From Sideroxydans sp. (GTDB lineage Bacteria > Pseudomonadota > Gammaproteobacteria > Burkholderiales > Gallionellaceae): 64,000 bases of DNA. Position numbers and translations under genes: made by a program. Below are positions 1 through 8,274 of the stretch, piece after piece. Below the pieces are notes generated by a model that saw nothing but the letters and a program-made list of their open reading frames with translations, was not told the DNA's origin and ran no database searches. The DNA lies in the NCBI GenBank assembly GCA_024636935.1, contig JAGXGC010000017.1:1-64000 (forward strand). Direction: 5' to 3'. Numbering within the stretch: the stretch's first letter is position 1; each line of letters opens with the position of its first letter.

Positions 1-1065
1 GACCAGTTGCGCGACCATAGGATCGAGGCCGGTGGTTTCGGTGTCTATGCTCACCAGCGGTGCGGCCCTCAGTTTGCTCAGCAAAGCATCGAGCTGGGCT
101 TCGGTGAGGATGGCTTCGTAATTGGAGGTGTCGTTTTGGAACAGGTCTTGCGGAGGTTCTGGCTGTGAGAAGTCGCGCTGTGCGACGTTGCTTGTGGCGC
201 GCTCTTTCTTCGGCGCTGCCTCCCCCGTAAGTTCACGCATCAGGCTGCGGAATCCGAAGCGTTCGTACATGGCTTTCAGCTTCTCGGTGTCGGTAGCGGG
301 GGCGACCAGTTCGTCGAAGCGTTTATCCAGCGGCACATCGCATTTCACGGTGACCAACTGCTTGCCCATCGGCAACCATTCCAGTGCATCGCGCAGATTG
401 TTGCCGACTGCGCCTTTCACTTCATCGGCATGCGCGATGAGGTTGTCCAGCGAACCGTATTCGGTGAGCCATTTGACGGCGGTCTTGGGGCCGCACTTAG
501 TGACGCCGGGCACGTTGTCCACGGTGTCGCCGACCAGCGCGAGATAGTCGATGATGCGCTCGGGCGGCACGCCGAACTTGGCGGTGACGCCGGCGATGTC
601 CAGCTTCTCTTCGCTCATGGTGTTGACCCACATCACATGCTCGTCGACCAGCTGCGTGAGGTCTTTGTCGCCGGTGGAGATGATGCAGCGATTGCCCTGC
701 TGCGATGCTTGGCGTGCCAGCGTGCCGATCACGTCGTCGGCTTCCACGCCGCCCACCATGATGATGTTCCAACCGGCTGCGGCCACCACTTCGTGCAGCG
801 GTTCTACCTGTGCACGCAGGTCGTCCGGCATGGAGGGCCGGTTGGCTTTGTATTCGGGGAACCAGTCGTCGCGGAACGTCTTGCCCTTCGCGTCGAACAC
901 ACAGGCGCTATAATCGGCTGGGTAGTCGGCTCGCAGACGTCGCAACATGTTGAGCACGCCTTGGATGGCGCCGGTGGGTTCGCCCTGCGGGCTGCGCAGA
1001 TCGGGCATGGCGTGGAAAGCGCGATAGAGATAGGACGAGCCGTCCACCAACAACAGGGTTTTCAT
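1..1065 (-). CDS. polA: DNA polymerase I, N-terminal part (runs off the window)
   Basis: Reading leftward from an ATG at 1065, 355 codons stay open to the window edge. The product begins MKTLLLVDGSSYLYRAFHAM, the classic start of bacterial DNA polymerase I. Residues 1 to about 290 are the 5'-3' exonuclease (flap nuclease) domain, with acidic metal-binding stretches such as CVFDAKG, EADDVIGT and STGDKDLTQLV and the helix-hairpin-helix region around GDTVDNVPGV. The last visible residues (SIDTETTGLDPM) open the DEDD-type 3'-5' exonuclease domain with its metal-binding Asp and Glu, so proofreading is probably retained. The polymerase domain lies outside. It repairs DNA and removes Okazaki primers. 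Its start is 15 bp from the divergent start of the LOG-family gene, so the two promoters must overlap or lie inside the neighbouring gene. Confidence 0.96.
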   Translation of the reverse strand, partial: MKTLLLVDGSSYLYRAFHAMPDLRSPQGEPTGAIQGVLNMLRRLRADYPADYSACVFDAKGKTFRDDWFPEYKANRPSMPDDLRAQVEPLHEVVAAAGWNIIMVGGVEADDVIGTLARQASQQGNRCIISTGDKDLTQLVDEHVMWVNTMSEEKLDIAGVTAKFGVPPERIIDYLALVGDTVDNVPGVTKCGPKTAVKWLTEYGSLDNLIAHADEVKGAVGNNLRDALEWLPMGKQLVTVKCDVPLDKRFDELVAPATDTEKLKAMYERFGFRSLMRELTGEAAPKKERATSNVAQRDFSQPEPPQDLFQNDTSNYEAILTEAQLDALLSKLRAAPLVSIDTETTGLDPMVAQLV

Positions 1066-1080
1066 AATTAGGGATCCGCA

Positions 1081-1797
1081 ATGAACAACGATATGAAACT
1101 ACCGCCGGCACAATCGCCCGAATTGATGCAATCGAAGGAGTCCTGGCGGGTGTTCGGCATTATGTCAGAATTCGTGTCAGCGACCGAACGCCTGCGCGAC
1201 ATCCACCCGGCGGTCAGCATCTTCGGCAGTGCGCGCACGCCGCACGAACACCATTATTACCAGCTAACGGAAGAGATCTCGCGCCTGTTGTCGGACGCAG
1301 GTTTCTCGGTAATCTCCGGCGGTGGGCCCGGCATCATGGAAGCAGCCAACAAGGGCGCTTTCTACGGCAAGTCACCCAGCGTCGGCCTCAATATCCAGTT
1401 GCCCCACGAGCAGCACAACAACCCCTATCAGAACATCAGCCAGACCTTCCATCACTTCTTCACACGCAAGGTGATGTTCGTGAAGTTCGCCAGTGCTTAT
1501 GTGGTGATGCCGGGCGGATTCGGCACACTGGACGAGTTGATGGAAGCGCTGACACTGGTGCAGACCGGCAAGACACGGCGCATGCCTATCATCCTTGTTG
1601 GCAGCAAGTTCTGGGGCGGGCTGGTGGAATGGATCAAGAACAGCCTACTGGAAGAGAAGATGGTCGGCCCCAATGATCTTGATTTGATCCAGGTCATCGA
1701 CGAGCCGGAAGAGGTCGTGGCCGCCATTTTCAAACATTACGAGACACGCGGATTCGAGCCTTCACAGGCGGAACTCGAGATGCAGCTCAATCTTTGA
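1081..1797 (+). CDS. LOG-family (TIGR00730) Rossmann-fold protein, putative nucleotide phosphoribohydrolase
   Basis: This 238-residue protein carries the two LOG-family signatures: SGGGPGIMEAANKGA for nucleotide binding and PGGFGTLDELMEAL, where the Glu/Arg-type active site sits. Characterised relatives release the base from nucleoside 5'-monophosphates (cytokinin riboside monophosphate phosphoribohydrolase, or AMP/purine nucleosidase). It is at the longer end for the family, with about 45 extra N-terminal residues before HPAVSIFGSAR, as in many betaproteobacterial members. The ATG at 1081 lies 15 bp from the divergent polA start and has only a weak ribosome site. The exact substrate cannot be read from the sequence. 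A repeat pair follows the gene. Confidence 0.88.
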   Translation: MNNDMKLPPAQSPELMQSKESWRVFGIMSEFVSATERLRDIHPAVSIFGSARTPHEHHYYQLTEEISRLLSDAGFSVISGGGPGIMEAANKGAFYGKSPSVGLNIQLPHEQHNNPYQNISQTFHHFFTRKVMFVKFASAYVVMPGGFGTLDELMEALTLVQTGKTRRMPIILVGSKFWGGLVEWIKNSLLEEKMVGPNDLDLIQVIDEPEEVVAAIFKHYETRGFEPSQAELEMQLNL

Positions 1798-1817
1798 CCC
1801 GAATCATCCATTAAGCC

Positions 1818-1944
1818 GTCATACCGGCGAAGGCCGGTATCCAGCAATGAAAGATACGCCGCGAAGCGGACAAAACCTTGACGCGGTCCCACTTGCGTGG
1901 GGAATTTTCAAACGATCTGGATTCCGGCCTGCGCCGGAATGACG
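1818..1944. repeat. REP/BIME-like inverted-repeat pair
   Basis: Two near-identical 27-28 bp arms face each other. The left arm (1818-1844) starts GTCATACCGGCGAAGGCC and the right arm (1917-1944) ends GGCCTGCGCCGGAATGACG. Each arm is itself a palindrome (CCGG..GGCCGG) that would fold into a short hairpin, and together they bracket about 70 bp. Arms of this GTCATTCCGGC...GGAATCCAG type are dispersed extragenic elements in many proteobacteria, often linked to REP-associated transposases. No transposase is present here. The pair lies between the LOG gene and the DUF2782 gene and may also act as a transcription barrier. Confidence 0.75.
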
Positions 1945-2009
1945 TGGTTTTTCTAATGGACGATTGGGGTTTAACGTAGAATCGCACCCCTCATAGAATG
2001 GAGCCCATC

Positions 2010-2279
2010 ATGCGCATCCTTACCCTGCTTGTCCTGCTCTTCATCGGGCTGAACGTACACGCTGAAACCGACACCACGCCCGAGGTGACCATCACCCCGC
2101 AGAGCGACACGCTGATCGAGGAATATCGCTCGCACGGCAAACTTTACATGATCAAAATCACTCCTAAATACGGTGCGCCCTACTATCTGATCGATGATCG
2201 CGGCGACGGCAAGTTCGCCCGCCAGGACAATCTGGATTCCGGCCTGCGCGTACCGCAGTGGATCATCAAAACTTTTTGA
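2010..2279 (+). CDS. DUF2782 secreted small protein
   Basis: An 89-residue protein of the DUF2782 family. It starts with a typical signal peptide (MRILTLLVLLFIGLNVHA) followed by a mature domain with the family pattern EEYRSHGKLYMIKITP, YYLIDDRGDGKF and LDSGLRVPQWIIKTF. An upstream ATG at 1998 is in frame, but GGAG at 2000-2003 is well spaced only for the ATG at 2010, which also gives a clean signal peptide. The family usually sits next to polA and homoserine kinase in betaproteobacteria, as here. Its function is unknown; the export signal suggests a periplasmic role. A 20-bp stretch at 2230-2249 is identical to part of the upstream repeat. Confidence 0.85.
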   Translation: MRILTLLVLLFIGLNVHAETDTTPEVTITPQSDTLIEEYRSHGKLYMIKITPKYGAPYYLIDDRGDGKFARQDNLDSGLRVPQWIIKTF

Positions 2280-2291
2280 CAGGACGCATGC

Positions 2292-3233
2292 ATGGCAGTC
2301 TTTACCAGCGTCTCTGAAGCAGACATCACGCATTGGCTTTCGCATTATTCGCTGGGCACCTTGCAGGAACTGCAGGGCATCCCGGCAGGCATCGAGAACA
2401 CCAACTACTTCGTCACCACCGGCAATGGCCGTTTCGTGCTGACGCTGTTCGAGAAGCTCACGCCCGGCGAATTGCCTTTCTATCTCAATCTGATGTCGCA
2501 TCTGGCTCGCCACGGCATCCCCTGCCCTGCCCCGGTCGCTGATCGTGACAATCAATTCCTAGGGGAACTGAACGGCAAACCGGCATGCATCGTCAGCCGC
2601 CTGTCGGGCAAGTCCGTCACGCAACCGAGTGCGGCACAATGTGCTGCGGTAGGCGCGATGCTTGGACAGCTGCATATCGCCGGACAGAGCTTCGGCGAAC
2701 CCATGGAGAATCCGCGCGGCACGGCATGGCGCGCATCCGCCTCGCAACGGGTCACCCGCTTCCTGCCTCAAGAGGCGGCGCAACTGCTGGCTGATGAAGT
2801 CTTATTGCATGCGGCACGTGATACCAGCGCCTTGCCGCGCGGCGTGATCCACGCCGATCTGTTCCGCGACAACGTACTGATGGAAGACGACCGTGTCGGC
2901 GGTCTGATCGATTTCTATTTCGCCTGCACCGACATACTGCTGTACGACGTGGCGATCACACTCAATGACTGGTGCATGCAAGCTGACGGCCATCTGGATG
3001 CTGTGCACGCCAGCGAATTTTTGCAGTCCTACCATGCGGTGCGTCCGTTCACTGCAGCTGAGGCGACTGCTTGGCCGATGACACTGCGACTGGCCGCGTT
3101 GCGCTTTTGGATCTCGCGTTTGTACGACTTGCACCTGCCCCGCGACGGTGAGATGGTCAATGCCCATGACCCTGCCGTGTTCGAACGCATTCTGCGTAAT
3201 CACATCGCGACCGATAAGCCGGTCTGGTTATAG
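2292..3233 (+). CDS. thrB: Homoserine kinase (APH-fold type)
   Basis: This 313-residue protein matches the ThrB of pseudomonads and betaproteobacteria, which has the aminoglycoside-phosphotransferase fold rather than the GHMP fold of E. coli ThrB. It begins MAVFTSVSEADITHWL and has an N-lobe ATP-binding segment (IENTNYFVTTGNGRFVLTLF), the catalytic loop VIHADLFRDNVLME (Brenner motif HxDxxxxN) and the metal-binding GGLIDFYFAC (Asp after the Ile). It phosphorylates L-homoserine on the path to threonine in the cytoplasm. It follows the DUF2782 gene by 12 bp and is followed by a membrane protein gene 9 bp later, so the group is probably one operon. Confidence 0.93.
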   Translation: MAVFTSVSEADITHWLSHYSLGTLQELQGIPAGIENTNYFVTTGNGRFVLTLFEKLTPGELPFYLNLMSHLARHGIPCPAPVADRDNQFLGELNGKPACIVSRLSGKSVTQPSAAQCAAVGAMLGQLHIAGQSFGEPMENPRGTAWRASASQRVTRFLPQEAAQLLADEVLLHAARDTSALPRGVIHADLFRDNVLMEDDRVGGLIDFYFACTDILLYDVAITLNDWCMQADGHLDAVHASEFLQSYHAVRPFTAAEATAWPMTLRLAALRFWISRLYDLHLPRDGEMVNAHDPAVFERILRNHIATDKPVWL

Positions 3234-3242
3234 GAGACAACA

Positions 3243-4019
3243 ATGGAGATACGCAAACTCGAAGCCGCGCGCGGCTGGACCTGGATCAAACAAGGTTATC
3301 AGTTGCTGATGCGCAATCCGCTGCTCAGCATCAGTAGCGCGATCTTGTCTGTACTTTCTGTGTTTGTAGCACTGATGCTGCCCGCGATCGGGCCGTTGCT
3401 GGCTGTGGCACTGATGCCCATCATGCTGGCCGGTTACATGAACATCTGCCGTGCATTGGAAGAGAACGAAAAGGTGACACCTGCCATGTTGCTGGCAGGT
3501 TTCAAGAAACATACTTCCAGCTTGGTTGCGCTGGGCGCTTTTCTGATGCTGGGCATGTTGTTTGCCTCGACAGTGATGGTGACCGTGGGCGGCGAATCGT
3601 TCGCCACACTGATGTCTCAGATGCACAGTGCCCAAGATTCACAACTGGTGATGCAAGCTATCGCTGGCGGAGACAGTCGCATCTCGCTTGCCATGCTGGT
3701 CGGCCTGACCATGATGCTGGCGCTGGTGGTGGCATGGCAATATGCACCGATACTGGTGTTCTTCAGTGGTATCTCACCGTGGCTCGCCTTGCGCGCGAGC
3801 TTCGCCGGTACGCTACGCAACGTGATTCCCTACACCGTATACAGCCTGATCATGCAGGTGCTGACCATGCTGCTCGGCATTCTGCCTTTCGGCATCGGCA
3901 TGCTGTTATTGCTGCCGCTTGGTCTGACTTCGTTATATGTCAGCTATCGCAATATCTTCCCTTGGCTGGATGAAACCAACCCAGCAATCGCAGCCTATGA
4001 GACGGAATCCACTCGATGA
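3243..4019 (+). CDS. BPSS1780-family membrane protein
   Basis: This 258-residue integral membrane protein opens with a short soluble N-terminus (MEIRKLEAARGWTWIKQGYQ) typical of the BPSS1780 family. Several hydrophobic segments follow, around residues 30-65, 95-120, 140-175 and 195-240. It contains the recognisable family stretch GPLLAVALMPIMLAGYMN. The function is unknown. A ribosome site (AGGAGACAACA) precedes the ATG. Its stop overlaps the next start by four bases (ATGA), which suggests translational coupling with the following small membrane protein. Confidence 0.75.
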   Translation: MEIRKLEAARGWTWIKQGYQLLMRNPLLSISSAILSVLSVFVALMLPAIGPLLAVALMPIMLAGYMNICRALEENEKVTPAMLLAGFKKHTSSLVALGAFLMLGMLFASTVMVTVGGESFATLMSQMHSAQDSQLVMQAIAGGDSRISLAMLVGLTMMLALVVAWQYAPILVFFSGISPWLALRASFAGTLRNVIPYTVYSLIMQVLTMLLGILPFGIGMLLLLPLGLTSLYVSYRNIFPWLDETNPAIAAYETESTR

Positions 4020-4525
4020 ATTTCAATCCCAGCCCTGAAGCCAGAAGACTGGCGCGGTCGCCGCACAACCTGTTCATCATCGGCCTGTTCGCCTTCGACC
4101 TATTCATGACGCCAGCTGTGCTGGGCCTGAAGCTGGGCATGATCAGTCTGCTGATCCCGCTGTTCTTCTCTGGGTCATTGATGGTCTACATCAACTGGCG
4201 CAGCAAACAAGAAACTGTGTGGTTCGTACAGATGCACTGGCGACTGGCGTGGACGCGTTGCCGCATATTGATCATCGGTTATGCCGTCTCGGCGACGCTG
4301 ATCCTGATCGCTTGGCTGATCAGTCAGATCGCTAGCGATCCGCACATGGCGAGCATCGTATGGACGGCACTCACCCGTATCGCGCTGATGCCGACACTGA
4401 TCATCGTGCTGGTCACTTCAGTGATGGCTTTCTCCGCCGACTCCATGGCCGACAAGGGCGAACTACCGGACAAGCTGGTGGCTAAGTTTCCGCCGCCAGA
4501 AAAAGGCGAAGCCGTTCAGGCCTGA
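4016..4525 (+). CDS. Hypothetical membrane protein
   Basis: A 169-residue protein I cannot assign to a named family. It has about four hydrophobic helices: around residues 20-35, 42-58, 85-105 and 120-145. The C-terminal tail is charged (MADKGELPDKLVAKFPPPEK). The start codon overlaps the stop of the preceding BPSS1780-family gene, so the two are very likely co-translated and may work together in the membrane. Its last 10 bp overlap the 3' end of the convergent AhpD-like gene. Confidence 0.65.
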   Translation: MNFNPSPEARRLARSPHNLFIIGLFAFDLFMTPAVLGLKLGMISLLIPLFFSGSLMVYINWRSKQETVWFVQMHWRLAWTRCRILIIGYAVSATLILIAWLISQIASDPHMASIVWTALTRIALMPTLIIVLVTSVMAFSADSMADKGELPDKLVAKFPPPEKGEAVQA

Positions 4526-4860
4526 GAGAACTCTTCGTATGCGGCCAACACCTCCGCCGCATACATCAACGACGGGCCACCGCCCATATACACCGCGACC
4601 GCCAGCATCTCGTTGATCTGCTCGCGCGTCGCGCCCAGCTTCACCAATCCCCGCACATGAAATCCGATGCAACCTTCGCAGCGGGTAGATACGGCGATCG
4701 CGGTCGCGATCAGTTCTTTTTGCAGCGCGCTCAGCACACCTTCCGACATCGCAGATATTGCCATCGAATCGAATCCTGCCATCGGTGTCTGTGCTTCTTT
4801 GCGGAAGGTCGTCAGCTCTTTGCTGATACCTCGTGTGATCTCTTTGTACGATTTGCTCAT
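4516..4860 (-). CDS. Carboxymuconolactone decarboxylase (AhpD-like) family protein
   Basis: This small all-helical protein carries the AhpD signature RCEGCIGFHVRG: a CxxC pair followed four residues later by His, as in thiol-dependent peroxidase partners and CMD-family enzymes. Two in-frame starts exist. The strong ribosome site GAGGAG touches the outer ATG (4866) but is six bases from the ATG at 4860, so I choose 4860 (114 residues, MSKSYKEITRG). The MAISAMSEGVLSALQKELI and GATREQINEMLAVAVYMGGG segments are typical of the family. A role in peroxide or alkylhydroperoxide reduction is likely but not proven. It lies 30 bp downstream of the MEKHLA gene on the same strand. Confidence 0.85.
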   Translation of the reverse strand: MSKSYKEITRGISKELTTFRKEAQTPMAGFDSMAISAMSEGVLSALQKELIATAIAVSTRCEGCIGFHVRGLVKLGATREQINEMLAVAVYMGGGPSLMYAAEVLAAYEEFSQA

Positions 4861-4890
4861 CACCATCTCCTCGGTTGAATCATCTGTCTA

Positions 4891-5343
4891 TCAATCTTGC
4901 TTCACGAATACGGCTGCTTGTCCCTTATACATGCCTTCCGCATCCAACAAATTCCATATCGTGCAATCGGTGATCATGAAGCGGCACCCGCTCTTCGCCA
5001 CACGCATACCTGAGTAGCCTTCAATGTAGCCTTGCTGTGCAACCTTGGCCAAAGCCTGCTCGCGCGCTTCCTGAGCAACAGGTTCCGCCGACGAGCGCGA
5101 AGGCAACTGCACGAACTCTTCGAAGCTCATCTCAAAGTGCTGCAAAGCATAAAGATTGCCATAGAAGAAGATGGGGTCGGTTTCAGTGCCATGCGCAACG
5201 ATGGCGAACGGCGCGTTCCACATTGCTTCACGCAGTTCATCTGCATCCTGCGGTATCTCTGGCAGCAGGGGTTTACCCGTCAAACGCTGAAAGCTCTCAG
5301 CGATCAAACGCAGTCGTGCATCAGATGGGCGTGAGCTTTGCAT
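4891..5343 (-). CDS. MEKHLA domain protein (PAS-like)
   Basis: This 150-residue protein starts at the ATG at 5343 (MQSSRPSDARLRLIAESFQRLTG). A longer reading to 5418 is possible but would run deep inside the helicase gene. The body matches the MEKHLA/PAS-like fold: WNAPFAIVAHGTETDPIFFY, then YALQHFEMSFEEFVQLPSR, then the C-terminal ITDCTIWNLLDAEG. Such stand-alone domains are thought to sense small ligands, but no ligand is known for this one. The gene overlaps the 3' end of the upstream helicase gene by 23 bp, indicating a shared transcript. Confidence 0.8.
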   Translation of the reverse strand: MQSSRPSDARLRLIAESFQRLTGKPLLPEIPQDADELREAMWNAPFAIVAHGTETDPIFFYGNLYALQHFEMSFEEFVQLPSRSSAEPVAQEAREQALAKVAQQGYIEGYSGMRVAKSGCRFMITDCTIWNLLDAEGMYKGQAAVFVKQD

Positions 5344-8266
5344 ATTCGAGCGCCAGCCATTTGCTGCCGGCACGTTTGAAATTGACCTGCACACGACCTT
5401 CGTTGCCGCTGCCTTCACTATCCGTCACTACGCCCTCACCGAACTTCTGGTGGAACACGGCTTGTCCGATACGCCATGTCGATTTAGGTGAAGGCGGTGC
5501 AGGTATGCTGGGCGTGCCGCCGAACGCAGACACATAACTCTCCGTCTCGCGTCGGCCATTATCGAAGGTCTTGCGCGCAGTGAAACGTGGTGTGATCCAG
5601 TGCAACAATGCTTCGGGCAACTCGCGCAAGAAGCTGGATACCGCGCTGTAGTTCGTCTTGCCGTGCAACATGCGGCTCTGCGCGCAAGTGAGATACAAAC
5701 GGCGACGTGCGCGCGTGATCGCCACGTACATCAGACGGCGCTCTTCATCCAGATCGCCGTTGTCGATGCTGTTCTGATGCGGAAACAGACCTTCCTCCAC
5801 GCCAGTGATGAACACAGTGTGAAATTCCAAACCTTTAGCCGCATGCACCGTCATCAGGTGCAGCGCATCTTCGCTGTCGCCTGCCTGATGTTCGCCCGAT
5901 TCCAGTGAGGCATGGGTGAGGAAAGAGGTGAGGCTGTCGTCTTCGTTCTCGTGCACGAACAGGGTGGCCGAGTTGATCAGTTCATTCAGGTTCTCCAGCC
6001 GCTCCTGCGCCTCGCGTTTCTTGGCACCCGTTTCATTCTGATAGTGCGGCACCAAGCCACTGTGCTCCAGCACGTGCTCCATGATCTCCGGCAACGGCAG
6101 ATCTTTGGTCGCACTACGCAAGGCTTCAATGATGCCGACGAAGGCGGTTATCTTGCCACCCGCGCGTGCCGCCGCATCCCACAGCGTGGTGTTGTATTGC
6201 TTGGCTGCTTCCTGCAACTGTTCGATGCTGCGCGCACCGATGCCGCGCGTGGGGAAATTGATGATGCGCAGCAATGCGTTGTCGTCGTCGGTGTTCTCCA
6301 TCAGACGCAGATAGGCCAGCGCGTGTTTGATCTCTTGGCGTTCAAAGAAGCGCAGGCCGCCGTACACGCGATACGACAAACCCGCCGACACCAGCGCATG
6401 TTCCAGCACGCGCGATTGTGCGTTGGAGCGATACAGCAAAGCCATCTCGGTGAGATGCACGCCCTCGCGATTGAGCTGCTTGATCTCTTCCACGATGAAG
6501 GCGGCTTCGTCCACATCGGTGCCCGCTTCGTACACGCGAATCTGTTCGCCCTTGTCGGCATCCGTCCACAGGTTCTTGCCCAGACGTTCGCGGTTGTTGG
6601 CGATCAGCGCATTCGCCGCATCGAGGATATTGCCGTGCGAGCGATAGTTCTGCTCCAGCTTGATCACACTCTCCACATGGAAGTCGCGCAACAACTCCTG
6701 CATGTTGCCCACGTTTGCGCCCCGGAAAGCGTAGATGGACTGGTCATCGTCACCCACCGCGAACAGAGCATTGCTCTGTCCTGCCAGTAACTTCAGCCAG
6801 CGATATTGCAGCGGATTGGTGTCTTGGAACTCGTCCACCAGAATGTGTTTGAAGCGCTCCTGATAGTGCTCGCGCAAAGCCTGATTCCGCGCCAGCAACT
6901 CATAGCAACGCAACAGCAACTCGGAGAAATCCACCACGCCTTCGCGCTGGCATTGCGTGTCGTATTCGGCGAACACTTCGATCTTGCGCCGCGTGTAGGG
7001 ATCGTAAGCTTCCACTTCATGCGCGCGCAGCCCCTGCTCCTTGTTGCCGCTGATGAAATGCTGCATCTCGCGCGGCGGGTACTTCTCGTCGTCCACGTTC
7101 ATCGCCTTCATCAGACGCTTGATGGCGGAGAGCTGATCGCCCGAGTCGAGGATCTGGAAGGTCTGCGGCAGATTCGCTTCGCGATGATGCGCGCGCAGCA
7201 TACGATTACACAAGCCGTGGAAAGTGCCGATCCACATACCGCGCGTGTTGATCGGCAACATCGCGGACAAGCGCGTCACCATCTCCTTGGCGGCTTTGTT
7301 GGTGAAGGTCACCGCCAGCAGACCATGCGGTGAGACTTGCCCGTTGCTGATGAGATAGGCGATGCGTGTGGTCAGCACGCGCGTCTTGCCGCTGCCCGCG
7401 CCCGCTAGGATCAGGGCGGATTGGGCAGGAAGTTCGACGGCGGCACGTTGTTCGGGATTGAGGCCGTGTAGTAAACCTGACTGCTCTTTCCCTATAATTA
7501 ATGGCATCTCTCCCTGAAAACTCTGCCTTATAAAGGCTTCGCCAGACGAAAAGGATGTTTCCTTGACCTTAGTCTTCTCTAGCGCTTTTATTCGCTCTAT
7601 TTCTTCATCAATTTGTCTATCAAGTTCGGCGCTTCTTGAATGGAATACCCACTCCTTACTTCCGCCATCCTCAAGCAAGAGCCTTCTCAGGCCATCCCAA
7701 TTCAAACTTTCCCCATGCTTAAAAGCATCACGCAATGATCGCAAGTCAATCTCAACACAGGAAATCCCATTTTTCTTGTAGAAGTTCCTTTTGTCTGTGC
7801 CAACTGGATTCGCAACTACAATTTCTATTGCAAGTGGATCATCTCCAATACTGGCCATCACATCAGGACGAATATATTTTTCCTCGCTGAAGATCGTCTT
7901 TTCAGCCTCAACAATTCCGAACTTGACCAGACTACCTGCAATGGTGCGCGACACATCCTCCTTGGAACGAATCAAGTCTGGAATATATAAACCACCTTCA
8001 GTTTCAAGGAGTTGCTTGGCCGCAGCATGAATGGCGCTTTCAAGTGCTCCGACACAGCCCGTTAGATTGCCTGCATTCCCAGAATCAGCTGGTTTGTGTG
8101 AAAAGTGATGGGCATTTATCTCACCTTTCCTTGCAAGCAACGCTCCACCGCACTGTATGCAGAAGCATTGGCAAGCATCCCCTCTTGGCACTTGCTCAAT
8201 ATCAACTATTTGACCTGATATATTTCTTGCGAAAGGCGCATGACTGCTTTTGCTATGTTCCGGCAT
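5321..8266 (-). CDS. uvrD: CoiA-like nuclease domain fused to UvrD/Rep-type DNA helicase
   Basis: The 981-residue product combines two modules. Residues 1-253 resemble CoiA-like competence/restriction-type proteins: a zinc-binding CxxC (Cys36, Cys39), HHFSH at 53-57, then a PD-(D/E)xK-type core with RPDV (Asp135), AIEIVVA (Glu148) and a later Lys159. Residues 254-981 are a full-length (728 aa) superfamily 1A helicase: Walker A AGAGSGKT (288-295), VDEFQDTN (Walker B), GDDDQSIYAFRGA, EQNYRS, and motif VI YVAITRARRRLY. The start at 8266 has a GAGGGA site at short spacing; an in-frame codon at 8356 is less likely. An internal ATG at 7507 (MPLIIGKEQSG) is preceded by AGGGAG and would give an ordinary UvrD. 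The N-terminal module is visibly AT-richer than the helicase half, suggesting recent acquisition. Ordinary UvrD acts in mismatch and excision repair. Confidence 0.88.
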   Translation of the reverse strand: MPEHSKSSHAPFARNISGQIVDIEQVPRGDACQCFCIQCGGALLARKGEINAHHFSHKPADSGNAGNLTGCVGALESAIHAAAKQLLETEGGLYIPDLIRSKEDVSRTIAGSLVKFGIVEAEKTIFSEEKYIRPDVMASIGDDPLAIEIVVANPVGTDKRNFYKKNGISCVEIDLRSLRDAFKHGESLNWDGLRRLLLEDGGSKEWVFHSRSAELDRQIDEEIERIKALEKTKVKETSFSSGEAFIRQSFQGEMPLIIGKEQSGLLHGLNPEQRAAVELPAQSALILAGAGSGKTRVLTTRIAYLISNGQVSPHGLLAVTFTNKAAKEMVTRLSAMLPINTRGMWIGTFHGLCNRMLRAHHREANLPQTFQILDSGDQLSAIKRLMKAMNVDDEKYPPREMQHFISGNKEQGLRAHEVEAYDPYTRRKIEVFAEYDTQCQREGVVDFSELLLRCYELLARNQALREHYQERFKHILVDEFQDTNPLQYRWLKLLAGQSNALFAVGDDDQSIYAFRGANVGNMQELLRDFHVESVIKLEQNYRSHGNILDAANALIANNRERLGKNLWTDADKGEQIRVYEAGTDVDEAAFIVEEIKQLNREGVHLTEMALLYRSNAQSRVLEHALVSAGLSYRVYGGLRFFERQEIKHALAYLRLMENTDDDNALLRIINFPTRGIGARSIEQLQEAAKQYNTTLWDAAARAGGKITAFVGIIEALRSATKDLPLPEIMEHVLEHSGLVPHYQNETGAKKREAQERLENLNELINSATLFVHENEDDSLTSFLTHASLESGEHQAGDSEDALHLMTVHAAKGLEFHTVFITGVEEGLFPHQNSIDNGDLDEERRLMYVAITRARRRLYLTCAQSRMLHGKTNYSAVSSFLRELPEALLHWITPRFTARKTFDNGRRETESYVSAFGGTPSIPAPPSPKSTWRIGQAVFHQKFGEGVVTDSEGSGNEGRVQVNFKRAGSKWLALEYAKLTPI

Positions 8267-8274
8267 ACTTCCCT

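Noticed and set aside
909-914. TATAAT on the plus strand inside polA
   Set aside because: It could be a promoter for the LOG-family gene 167 bp away, but it has no -35 partner and sits in coding sequence, so chance is as likely.
5912-6790. 292-residue open frame on the plus strand
   Set aside because: It lies wholly inside the helicase gene on the opposite strand, has no recognisable domain and shows the His/Val/Gln-rich look of a shadow frame.
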